Assembly: GCA_013285585.1 (NCBI GenBank)
Contig: JABDHH010000007.1
Coordinates: forward strand, 1-46,013
Source: Chlamydiota bacterium
GTDB taxonomy: Bacteria; Chlamydiota; Chlamydiia; Chlamydiales; SM23-39
DNA length: 46,013 bases
Direction: 5' to 3'
A program made the translations under genes and the position numbers. The notes under the pieces were generated by a model, which saw only the letters and a list, made by a program, of their open reading frames with translations, had not been told where the DNA came from and searched no databases. Within the stretch, counting starts at the first letter, position 1, and each line of letters begins with the position of its first letter. Below are positions 8,758 through 15,894 of the stretch, piece after piece.

Positions 8758-9657
8758 ATGCGCATTTTGATTTCGGGGGCCTCCGGATTCATCGGCAGGT
8801 CTCTTGTTTCTTTTTTCTCAGGGAAGCAGCGGGAAGTCGTATCGCTCTCCCATGAGATGACTGCGTCCGGAGAAATCTCCTGGCGGACCGGCAATGGATC
8901 GTCCCTCGAAGATTTCGATGCAGCCATCCATCTTGCGAGCGAACCTCTTTCATTGGCGCGCTGGTCTGAGGAAAAAAGACAAAAAATTTTTGTTTCCCGC
9001 GTAGAAGGGACTTCTTCCCTTGCCCATGCCTTGGCTCGGCTGCGCCGCCCTCCTCCCGTTTTCATTGCCGCTTCGGCTGTCGGTTTTTACGGCAACCGAA
9101 AAGAAGAGTTGTTGGACGAGAGGAGCGCGCCCGGCAAAGGTTTTCTAGCGCATGTTTGCAGTGCATGGGAGCAAGGGGCGCGATCGCTCGATAGCCGGGG
9201 CGCCCGGACAGTGCAAGCCCGTTTCGGAATGGTGTTGGGACTGAATGGAGGGGCTCTTGCAAAACTCGACGGTCTTTATCAGCTGGGCCTAGGAGGAAAA
9301 CTATCTACGGGAGAGCAATGGATCAGTTGGGTTGCGCTGACTGATTTGGTCTCTGCCCTGGATCATATTCTCCGGTCGGAGTCGCTCCAGGGTCCTGTCA
9401 ACATTGTCTCTCCTCACGCGGTTCGTCAGAAGGAGTTCAGCCAGAGGCTTACGCAATTCCTACATCGCCCCGCATTTTTTCATGTGCCCGCATGGCTTCT
9501 CCGCCTACGATTCGGAATCATGGCCGATGAACTTCTCCTTGCAAGCGCCCGAGTCGTCCCTCAAAAGCTATGCGGTTCGGGATTCCGCTTCAAGTACCCC
9601 GATCTAGAAGAAGCCCTTCATGCGATTTATTCCTCTTCAAACTATCGGAAATTCTAA
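8758..9657 (+). CDS. TIGR01777-family NAD(P)-binding epimerase (YfcH/SulA-like)
   Basis: This is a 299-residue extended short-chain dehydrogenase of the NAD-dependent epimerase type. The N-terminus MRILISGASGFIGRSLVSFF carries the Rossmann GxxGxxG motif. The family motif FIAASAVGFYGNR contains the YxxxK-equivalent region, and downstream stretches (WISWVALTDLVSALDHIL, GPVNIVSPHAVRQKEF, LRLRFGIMADELLLASARVVPQKL) plus the C-terminal FKYPDLEEAL are diagnostic of TIGR01777. The substrate is unknown in most bacteria. Its stop codon lies exactly at the left end of an 84-bp hairpin element. Confidence 0.93.
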   Translation: MRILISGASGFIGRSLVSFFSGKQREVVSLSHEMTASGEISWRTGNGSSLEDFDAAIHLASEPLSLARWSEEKRQKIFVSRVEGTSSLAHALARLRRPPPVFIAASAVGFYGNRKEELLDERSAPGKGFLAHVCSAWEQGARSLDSRGARTVQARFGMVLGLNGGALAKLDGLYQLGLGGKLSTGEQWISWVALTDLVSALDHILRSESLQGPVNIVSPHAVRQKEFSQRLTQFLHRPAFFHVPAWLLRLRFGIMADELLLASARVVPQKLCGSGFRFKYPDLEEALHAIYSSSNYRKF

Positions 9658-9740
9658 CTGGACTTTGTCCATTTCTCGCCACTGCGCGCCTCTGGATATT
9701 TGCCCAGGCGCCCAGTGGCGAGAAATGGACAAAGTCCAGT
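9657..9740 (+). repeat. 84-bp near-perfect hairpin element flanked by CTA
   Basis: Bases 9657-9684 are the exact reverse complement of 9713-9740 (28 bp, ends ACTGGACTTTGTCC). The 28-base loop contains a further 6-bp stem (GCGCCT/AGGCGC). CTA triplets flank it at 9654-9656 and 9741-9743, compatible with a target duplication. A 17-bp palindrome at 17945-17961 resembles its terminus. It could be a miniature mobile element and could also act as a transcription terminator for the epimerase. Confidence 0.8.
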
Positions 9741-9743
9741 CTA

Positions 9744-9785
9744 AGAGACTGTCTACGAATTTCGTTTACTTCGTAGACAGTCTCT
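9744..9785 (+). repeat. Second perfect hairpin, possible terminator
   Basis: AGAGACTGTCTACGAA (9744-9759) is repeated as its exact reverse complement at 9770-9785, with a 10-base loop. It is followed by a T-rich stretch (TTTGTTTTTT about 9795-9803), so a factor-independent terminator on the plus strand is plausible. The motif AGAGACTGTCT recurs at 10099-10109 after the next small gene. Confidence 0.65.
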
Positions 9786-9804
9786 AAATTTGCTTTGTTT
9801 TTTA

Positions 9805-9834
9805 TTGACAATTGGTTTGATATTTAGGTAGACT
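9805..9834 (+). promoter_or_regulatory. Putative sigma70-type promoter of the small acidic protein gene
   Basis: A perfect TTGACA (9805-9810) is followed after 18 bases by TAGACT (9829-9834). The downstream ATG is at 9864, preceded by GGAG. Confidence 0.55.
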
Positions 9835-9863
9835 GAATATTTTCAACAAGGAGTCTACCTGTT

Positions 9864-10073
9864 ATGTTGTCAATCGCCGCAATCGTGTTGCTCGCAGCGA
9901 CAAGTCCTATCGATTCAGAAGATTTAACCCTTTCTTCCGAAGAAATAGATGCGTCTGAAATGGAATTGGTATTAGAAGAACAAATGGAAAGCGATCTTCA
10001 AACCGCAGAAATCGGATTCGATGATTCCTTTTTGAGCGATGAAGATGTAAGGCTGCTAGAACTCGAAGAATAA
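9864..10073 (+). CDS. Small acidic hypothetical protein
   Basis: This 69-residue open frame has its own promoter-like sequence and a GGAG motif ten bases before the ATG. Residues 1-14 (MLSIAAIVLLAATS) are hydrophobic, like a short signal peptide or membrane segment, although no basic residue precedes them. The remainder is strongly acidic, with many Glu and Asp and almost no basic residues. I recognise no family. The gene is bounded by palindromes on both sides (9657-9785 and the AGAGACTGTCT motif at 10099), so it stands alone transcriptionally. It could be a small secreted or envelope protein, or a spurious frame; the promoter and ribosome-binding site favour a real gene. Confidence 0.55.
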   Translation: MLSIAAIVLLAATSPIDSEDLTLSSEEIDASEMELVLEEQMESDLQTAEIGFDDSFLSDEDVRLLELEE

Positions 10074-10202
10074 TCTCGAAATGCGACGCATCCCGGTTAG
10101 AGACTGTCTCTGAGAGTCTGATCATTTTCTTTTCCTATTTGCGTTAATATGGCCCCTTGGCTAGTTATTGGATAAAACGCAAGATGTGCATAGGGAGGGT
10201 AA

Positions 10203-10808
10203 ATGATAGGCGGAATCAATCCCTGGGCGACCATGTGGACAAGCCCCCGATCTACGATCAGGACCATTGTCAATGTCAATCCGAAATACGGAGTTTTCTA
10301 TCTCGCTTGGATTTATGCCCTCCAGACCTACCTTTTTTTAGCCAGCTATTGGTCTTTTGGCCTTACGTTTTCTTTCTACTCCATCTTGCTTGTTGGAATT
10401 GTTCTCTCTCCATTGATCGGATGGGTTTGGGTCTATTTCACGGGGTGGATCCTGTACTTAACTGGCAGATGGATGGGCGGGAAAGCTTCCATGGCCCATT
10501 TGCGCACTGCCGCTGCCTGGTCTAAACTCCCTTCCGCGATTTCTCTTCTTATGTGGCTGATCCTCATGATTGCAAGCACGGACCTTCTGTTCGTCAACGG
10601 CGTTTCAGGGCCTTCCACTCTTTTTATCAACTTCATCCTTTTCATCCTCGGGATCTGGTCCCTGGTTCTCTTGCTTTTATCTGTGCAGGAGGTGCAGGGG
10701 TTCGCCATGACTCGCGCCCTCTTGAACATTTTTTTCTCTTGGTTCATTTCTTGGATTGTCTCATTTCTTGCATTTTTAATTCTTAGGTTTGCTTACATAA
10801 GCATTTAA
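10203..10808 (+). CDS. Yip1-family integral membrane protein, copy 1
   Basis: This 201-residue protein begins with the hallmark of bacterial Yip1-domain proteins (NPWATMWTSPRSTIRTIVNVNP) and is then almost entirely hydrophobic. About five membrane helices can be drawn (roughly residues 30-50, 55-85, 110-130, 140-165 and 175-198). A GGAGG motif five bases before the ATG supports the start. A paralogue follows at 11027. Eukaryotic Yip1 proteins act in vesicle traffic, while the bacterial members have no settled function. The gene pair lies between an acidic small protein and an exported unknown protein. Confidence 0.85.
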   Translation: MIGGINPWATMWTSPRSTIRTIVNVNPKYGVFYLAWIYALQTYLFLASYWSFGLTFSFYSILLVGIVLSPLIGWVWVYFTGWILYLTGRWMGGKASMAHLRTAAAWSKLPSAISLLMWLILMIASTDLLFVNGVSGPSTLFINFILFILGIWSLVLLLLSVQEVQGFAMTRALLNIFFSWFISWIVSFLAFLILRFAYISI

Positions 10809-10895
10809 ATTTATTCATTTTGGTTTTTATTTTTCTTATTTATTGCGTCTTAATCATTTTTAATTTTATGATTAGCTTGAGCGCGCAAGGCGTCC

Positions 10896-11005
10896 GGTGC
10901 CTCTAGCCCCCTGATGAGCTACAGGCAACTGAGCACGCACCGCAACTTCGACCTTGGATCATGGGAACATGATCTAGGTTGAAGAAAGTGGGTGCTAGAG
11001 GCACC
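10896..11005 (+). repeat. 110-bp structured palindromic element upstream of the second Yip1 gene
   Basis: GGTGCCTCTAGC (10896-10907) pairs perfectly with GCTAGAGGCACC (10994-11005). Inside, 10946-10963 pairs with 10968-10984 around a GGAA loop with one bulge and G-U pairs. The element ends 21 bases before the ATG at 11027. The nested arrangement could be a folded 5' leader RNA or a small non-autonomous mobile element. No known RNA family was recognised. The rest of the 218-bp gap (10809-10895) is AT-rich and shows nothing else. Confidence 0.65.
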
Positions 11006-11026
11006 AGTAGTCTTGGGTAGTGAAGT

Positions 11027-11680
11027 ATGAATCCTTGGATTTCAATTTGGACAGAGCCGCGGATGACGATTGCCAAAATCGTCAGAGAAAATCCCAATCG
11101 CGGGCTATGGCTTCTGGCTTGGATCTATGGATTTTTATCCATATTGAATTGCAGCCAATCGCTAGCTGTAGGAAACCATATTCAGTTTCTCTGGATCCTT
11201 CTCTTTTCGGCCGTTATTGCTCCCTTTTGGGGGATGATCGTGTTTGCATTCTGGAGCTGGGTTGTGTATCTGATCGGCAAGCTGCTAAAAGGGCAAGCGA
11301 GCTTTTCTTTTGCGAGGGCGGCGTTTGCTTGGTCATGCGTCCCTCTGGTCGTCAACATTGTCCTTTGGGCTTTGTTGATCGGGGTATTCGGCGGTTCTCT
11401 TTTCCAGGCAACCCAACAGAGCGTCGGGCCGATGTTTCTTCTGATGTTCGTCTTGATCGCAAAAGTCGTGGTCATGATCTGGTCGCTTGTCATCTACATC
11501 AATGCCGTAGCTGAGGTCCAGCAGTTTTCCATTGGGAGGTCGATTGCTAATATCATCTTGGCATGGCTTGCGATCGGAATTGCGCTCGGGCTTATTTGGG
11601 TAGGGATAGGATTTTTCATAAATCCGTCTCTCAGCCCCTCTCATGCTGTACTCAATTTAACTTTAAGGATGCAATTATGA
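11027..11680 (+). CDS. Yip1-family integral membrane protein, copy 2
   Basis: This 217-residue paralogue of the protein at 10203 starts MNPWISIWTEPRMTIAKIVRENP. It shares the NPW...W..PR.TI..IV..NP opening and the WIYG/WIYA and QASFSFARAAFAWS segment (QASMAHLRTAAAWS-like in copy 1). Five hydrophobic helices are expected. There is no clear Shine-Dalgarno sequence; a folded element ends 21 bases upstream. The stop codon overlaps the ATG of the next gene (ATGA), so the two are probably translationally coupled, which links this Yip1 copy functionally to an exported protein. Confidence 0.85.
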   Translation: MNPWISIWTEPRMTIAKIVRENPNRGLWLLAWIYGFLSILNCSQSLAVGNHIQFLWILLFSAVIAPFWGMIVFAFWSWVVYLIGKLLKGQASFSFARAAFAWSCVPLVVNIVLWALLIGVFGGSLFQATQQSVGPMFLLMFVLIAKVVVMIWSLVIYINAVAEVQQFSIGRSIANIILAWLAIGIALGLIWVGIGFFINPSLSPSHAVLNLTLRMQL

Positions 11681-12234
11681 AAAAAGAATCGGTCAAAAAA
11701 ATCGGCATCTGGCTTTTGGCGATCGGCCTTTTGGTGGCCCATATTTTGTTCCGTTCTTCGGCCCATGCTGCAACGGTCGATCCTTGGAAGGAATTCTTCT
11801 CGCATGATGGAGGCTGTTCGATCTCTTTCCCCGTCCAGCCGACTCTTGTTCAGCAATCTTTGAGAGTCGCCGACGGACAGAAGCTCTATTATGACATCTA
11901 CCTCGCTCCTTTCGAAGACAAAGGGGTGTTCATGCTACTCATCGCGACCTACCCGCAAACTTTATCCGGGGGACATGAAGTAGCAGGGTTGGAGGGGTTA
12001 TTGAAAGGAATCGTAGGGCATAACGTCGAAAATAAACTTGTTTTCGCCAATTTGGTAGACTACGCAGGCCATCCAGCGATGAATTTCCTTGTCCAAAGCG
12101 TCTCCAATTATTTTAGGGGCCACGCCTTGATGTCGGGCAACAAGCTGTTCCTGATCGCAATGGAAGGGCGGAAGACGGAACTGGATGAACCTACATTCAA
12201 ACAGTTTCTCGAATCTTTCAAGCTGTCGAAATAA
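11677..12234 (+). CDS. Exported protein of unknown function
   Basis: The 185-residue product starts MKKESVKKIGIWLLAIGLL, with a basic n-region, a hydrophobic core and a plausible signal peptidase site after HAA or AHA near residue 30. The mature part (WKEFFSHDGGCSISFPVQPTLVQQSLRVADGQKLYYD and onward) resembles short beta-rich periplasmic domains in which a CSISFP.P.. strand is followed by Y/F-rich strands, but I cannot name a family. The start is set by the ATGA overlap with the upstream Yip1 gene; an in-frame extension to 11563 overlaps that gene and is rejected. Its stop codon abuts a 14-base copy of the end of the 45053-45212 palindromic element. Confidence 0.8.
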   Translation: MKKESVKKIGIWLLAIGLLVAHILFRSSAHAATVDPWKEFFSHDGGCSISFPVQPTLVQQSLRVADGQKLYYDIYLAPFEDKGVFMLLIATYPQTLSGGHEVAGLEGLLKGIVGHNVENKLVFANLVDYAGHPAMNFLVQSVSNYFRGHALMSGNKLFLIAMEGRKTELDEPTFKQFLESFKLSK

Positions 12235-12246
12235 TACCAAATATCA

Positions 12247-12426
12247 GAGCCAATTGCAAAACTCGCGGGACCAACAAAATCGCCCTTTTAAGCCATTTTG
12301 CCTCCTTGTGGCCGAGCCCTACTTTGCTCAAAGTTGTGCTCGGCCACAAGCTAAAGGGCCTACGGCCCAGGCAAACTGGCTGAAAATCATCGATTTTTCT
12401 GGCGCCGGGAGTTTTGCAATTGCCTC
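12247..12426 (+). repeat. 180-bp palindromic element inserted in another repeat, with ATCA flanks
   Basis: The ends GAGCCAATTGCAAAACTC and its near reverse complement (GAGTTTTGCAATTGCCTC) form terminal inverted repeats. Inside are AGCCATTTTGCC paired with GGCAAACTGGCT, and a perfect 13-bp pair CTTGTGGCCGAGC/GCTCGGCCACAAG. ATCA occurs immediately on each side (12243-12246 and 12427-12430). Removing the element and one ATCA restores ATACCAAATATCAGAAATAA (then CG), the exact terminal sequence of the element at 45053. This is strong evidence of an insertion event. The rest of the gap to 12547 is AT-rich with nothing recognised. Confidence 0.8.
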
Positions 12427-12547
12427 ATCAGAAATAACGATCCCTAATGGGCCGTATTCGAAGATTTTTCTTTCTTTCGAATTCGCGAATATTTTAAAAT
12501 TTTCTATGTCATTTAGCCTTTTTGAGAAAGCTTGCAGGTATGTTGAA

Positions 12548-13261
12548 ATGATTCAGTTTTTAAAGAGTAGATCTGTTCTTTTTTTTATCATCCTCCTTTT
12601 AGGCATCGTCAGTACTCCCTTCTATCTTTCCTCTCAAAAAAAGCATCGGACGCTTCTCGTCGTTGGCTGTGCGCGAAGCGGGACTACATACATTTCAAAA
12701 GTCTTGAAAAAAAGCGGACTCCGGATCGGCCATGAGAAAATGGGCAAAGATGGAATCAGCACGTGCGAATTGACTGGGAATCCAAAAGAAGGCTGCTGGA
12801 AAGGCCGCTGGGGTATTTGCCCTGAAAACTATCATTTCGCTCATATTTTTCATCAGGTCAGAGATCCTTTGAATGTGATCGCTTCCACCTACATCACGGA
12901 AAATCTAGACTCCTGGTATTTTATCATGAATTATATTCCTGAGATTCACATGCAGGATTCCCATTTGGTGAAGTGTGCAAAGTATTGGTACTATTGGAAT
13001 CTAAAAGCAGAAAAGATGGCTGAATGGACCTATCGGGTCGAGGATCTCGATCAGAAGTGGGAAGAGTTTGAAACTCGGCTTGGAAGAAAAATTTCTCGGG
13101 ATTCTATAGAAAATACACCGAAAAATACCAATGGGCGTAAAACTCACCCCTATGAATTTACTTGGGAAGATTTACAAAACGAACTGGATCCCGAGCTCTA
13201 TCGAAATATTAGAGATCTAGCCGCAAGATATGGATATATAACGGGTACTCAAAACCCGTAA
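12548..13261 (+). CDS. Membrane-anchored sulfotransferase-domain protein
   Basis: The product is a 237-residue protein with one N-terminal membrane anchor or signal (residues 9-25, SVLFFIILLLGIVSTPF) followed by a sulfotransferase fold. VVGCARSGTTYISKVL (about residues 38-53) is the 5'-phosphosulfate-binding loop for PAPS, and FHQVRDPLNVIAST (about residues 97-110) matches the 3'-phosphate-binding motif with its conserved Arg. The ATG at 12548 is preferred over the long upstream open frame, which runs through a palindromic insertion. An ATG at 12506 is another option. The acceptor is unknown. Its 3' end overlaps the convergent barrel gene by 13 bp. Base composition is more AT-rich than its neighbours, suggesting transfer. 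Confidence 0.82.
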   Translation: MIQFLKSRSVLFFIILLLGIVSTPFYLSSQKKHRTLLVVGCARSGTTYISKVLKKSGLRIGHEKMGKDGISTCELTGNPKEGCWKGRWGICPENYHFAHIFHQVRDPLNVIASTYITENLDSWYFIMNYIPEIHMQDSHLVKCAKYWYYWNLKAEKMAEWTYRVEDLDQKWEEFETRLGRKISRDSIENTPKNTNGRKTHPYEFTWEDLQNELDPELYRNIRDLAARYGYITGTQNP

Positions 13262-14139
13262 TCGAGGGTTGCTCCTGCATAAGGGGCGCCGCCAAGTTCG
13301 GTATATAGGCCTTGCCTCCCTTGTTGGTTCTTGATGTAGAAATTCCCTCCGAAACTGTATCCAGCATAGAGTTGGATCTCCAACCACAAGAATTGTTCGT
13401 AAAGAATGTTAAATTCAGTGCCGATCGTCGAATAATTGAAAATCGACCTGGGCTGAGGCTCATGGCTGCCGACGCGAAACCTCTCCTTGAGAGGGCGGCC
13501 TTTGAGGGAGAATCTCCAGTTCTTGTCCAGTTTGTATTGGATCGAATACGTAATGGGGAAAACTGCTTCGAACAGCCAATGCTTATTCGGAGCCCAATCG
13601 ATTCCGATGATGGGATATACGGGGGCTCCCTCCATTCCCACGGATCCGAGAACACCGACGTGATAACCCCATTTCTTATGGAGTGCGTATCTTCCCCACA
13701 TCAGGAGCGTAAATAAACCATAACGGGAGGGGTCCGAAAAATGCTCCAGGTCGAGGTTGTAGTCGCCCCGCATGATCCATCGCCAGTCATCCAGTCCTGT
13801 GGTGTAGAATGTGAGGCTGAGTTGGGCGTAATAGAAATGGGTTTCATCGAATTTTGGATTTTGGTTCCAGTCCAGAGTGAAGTTATTGAATTCGATGCGG
13901 GGGAAAAAATAGGATTTCCGATTCATCGGAACCAACATACTTAAGAACGCGGTGTTCTTTCGGAAGTAGAGATGGCCGCTATCGCCCGATTCGACATCCG
14001 CTCCTCCGATCCGGATGATATTGCCCCCGATGTGCAGGGGATGAATATCCCAATAAGAATAAGAGAGAGATTCTTCTTCCTCGCCTAGCAGGAGCAATGG
14101 TAAAATCCCGCATATTGCTAACTTGACTAGTCTGTTCAT
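13249..14139 (-). CDS. Predicted outer-membrane beta-barrel protein
   Basis: This 296-residue protein has a short signal sequence (MNRLVKLAICGILPLLLLGEE). The mature part alternates hydrophobic and polar residues, is rich in Tyr, Trp and Phe (FFPRIEFNNFTLDW, HFYYAQLSLTFYTT, LWLEIQLYAGYSFGG) and ends in aromatic YGF, the usual C-terminal signal for barrel insertion by BamA. It resembles the DUF6268-type barrels, but I am not certain of the family. The ATG at 14139 is chosen; a TTG six codons upstream is possible. TTGAAA-17 bp-TATGAT lies upstream on the minus strand (about 14150-14178). Confidence 0.78.
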   Translation of the reverse strand: MNRLVKLAICGILPLLLLGEEEESLSYSYWDIHPLHIGGNIIRIGGADVESGDSGHLYFRKNTAFLSMLVPMNRKSYFFPRIEFNNFTLDWNQNPKFDETHFYYAQLSLTFYTTGLDDWRWIMRGDYNLDLEHFSDPSRYGLFTLLMWGRYALHKKWGYHVGVLGSVGMEGAPVYPIIGIDWAPNKHWLFEAVFPITYSIQYKLDKNWRFSLKGRPLKERFRVGSHEPQPRSIFNYSTIGTEFNILYEQFLWLEIQLYAGYSFGGNFYIKNQQGRQGLYTELGGAPYAGATLDYGF

Positions 14140-14198
14140 CCTATGGCCAAGTTTCAATCATAAAAAGGTGAGAATATTATTTCAATTGACAACGACGC

Positions 14199-15885
14199 TC
14201 AGGCAGGAAGATATCCGATCATGCGGGCGTATTCTCGCTCGCGCTGATGGAACTCGAGCTTTTCAACGAAAGTTGCGGCCCTTCCGTCTTGCTCTCTTTT
14301 CGCCACGGTGAAATGATGCGTGGCAAAACGGGCGACTTGAACAAAATGGGTGACGCAGAGCACTTGCCGTTTTTTCGAGAGATCTTTCAATTTTTGACCT
14401 AAGACAGCCGCGGTTTGACCTCCGACATTGCTGTCGATCTCATCGAAAATCAGGCAGTGGACGCTTTCTTTTTCCGATAGGACGACCTTGATTGCGAAGA
14501 AGAGCCTGGAGAGTTCCCCCCCGCTGGCGCATTGTTCGAGCGGCAGGGGATTGAGGCCCGGATTTGCTGTAAAAAGAAAGTGGATCTCATCGATGCCATT
14601 CGATGAGAGAAGTTTGGGAGTGATCTGCAGCTCGAACTTGGCATGGGGCAGGTTGAGGCATTTCAACTCGTCCTCCACTGCTTGCTTCAGCATTTTGGCT
14701 GCAATTTGCCGCTTTTCCGATAAGCGTTTAGCGGCGGCGGCGGTCTCTTCCTCCAGTTGTTTCAGTTGATCGGAAAGAACCATCCGCTTTTCGTCAAGGC
14801 TAGCGAATCGATCGATTTCGACGGCAAATTTCGCTTTGTTCTTTTGCACATCTTCCCAGGACGGACCGAATCGCCGTTTCAAGGTTTCGATCGCGGCGAT
14901 CCGGCTTTCGATGAGAGCGAGCCTGCCGGGATCGGCTTCGAGGCGCGAGACATAGGAACGCAAAAAATGTTCGGCTTCATCGAGCTCCAAGGCGGCCGTT
15001 TTGATGGTTTCGGCGCAAGGGCGGAGAGGAGAGTCTAACATTGCGGCTCTATCCAATAAGTGGGCAAGATGTCGGATATGAGGAGCGAGGCTCGATAGGC
15101 CTTCGGTTGCGCCTGCGATTTTCTCGGTCAATTCTTGGGTATGGGTCAGAAAAAGATGGCTTTGATTCAAGCTTTCCTCTTCTTCTTTTTTATGCCAGTT
15201 CGCTTCTTCGATTTCTCTCAAGCTCGATTCGGCCCATTCGAGATCGCGGCTCCGATTCATTTCGGAGGCAATGGCCGATTCGAGCTCTTTTTTCACTGCG
15301 CTCATTTCCATAAACGCATCTGAGATCATGGCCGATTCTTTTTCCAGACCGGCATAGGTATCGAGAATTTTCCTCTGTTTTTCTGGTAAACAGAGTTCTC
15401 CCGAGCTGCTTTGGTCTACCATTTCTAATAAGGGGCGCATCAGTTCCCGCAAAACACTCACGTTGACTAGGTGGTCCTCAATGAAACAACGACTTTTCCC
15501 GGAACGATGGATTTCTCGGCGGACCGTAAGAGGTTCTCCAGGGGGGGGGAGGATCGATCTCGCCAAGGAGCTCCTTGGGAAATGAAGCCAGTTTCACTTC
15601 GGCGATTCCGATGGCGGCGCCAGAGCGGATCCATTCCGCGTCGGCCCGTTCTCCCGCCACCAGGCGGATCGCCGTGAGGATGGCCGACTTGCCCGACCCG
15701 GTCTCTCCGGTAAAGATATTGAGGCCGCCGCTGAATTCAATTTCGGCATTTTCGATCAAGATCAGATCTTGGAGCTTAAGAAGCTGAATGAAAACCGGGT
15801 CTTGTCGACTTATACTCGACTTTGCCCAATTTTGTGGCGGCATCTTCGAGAGAGTCGCTGGCAAATTTGTTATTTCTTTGCTCAT
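14199..15885 (-). pseudogene. recN: DNA repair protein RecN, frameshifted at a nine-C tract (or phase-variable / sequencing indel)
   Basis: RecN is an SMC-like ATPase of double-strand-break repair. The N-terminal part (15885 to about 15550) carries Walker A (GLNIFTGETGSGKSAILTAIRLVAGERAD). The remainder, in another frame, continues with the coiled-coil arms and the C-terminal ATPase half (LPLEQCASGGELSRLFFAIKVVL, then LIFDEIDSNVGGQTAA). The break is at nine consecutive C on the coding strand (G at 15541-15549). Eight C would join the two parts as DPPPPGEPLTVRREIH and give 561 residues, the normal RecN length, with no other lesion seen. The start is odd: no ATG, GTG or TTG lies next to the conserved LLKLQDLILIENAEI, and the nearest ATGs lie in the 69-bp repeat. 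Confidence 0.85.
15817..15885 (-). repeat. 69-bp dispersed repeat, copy 2 (copy 1 at 3502-3570)
   Basis: This copy forms the first 23 codons of recN and starts at the recN ATG (15885), 9 bp after the RNase HIII stop. It differs from copy 1 at about 11 of 69 positions. The alternative-frame peptide KFASDSLEDAATKLGKVE is nearly unchanged between copies. Confidence 0.75.
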
Positions 15886-15894
15886 GATGGAGTT

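Noticed and set aside
10896-11005. Hammerhead ribozyme suggested by CTGATGAG at 10911-10918 inside a closed stem
   Set aside because: The second conserved core strand (GAAA next to stem II) and the cleavage-site triplet between stems III and I are not in the required places; the closing stem runs almost directly into CTGATGAG.
12185-12547. N-terminal extension of the sulfotransferase through the palindromic region
   Set aside because: The extra 121 codons overlap the previous gene and run through an inserted palindrome; the resulting peptide has no protein-like pattern.
14199-15566. A separate gene starting at the ATG at 15566
   Set aside because: The frame is simply the continuation of RecN after the nine-C tract and lacks the N-terminal ATPase half.
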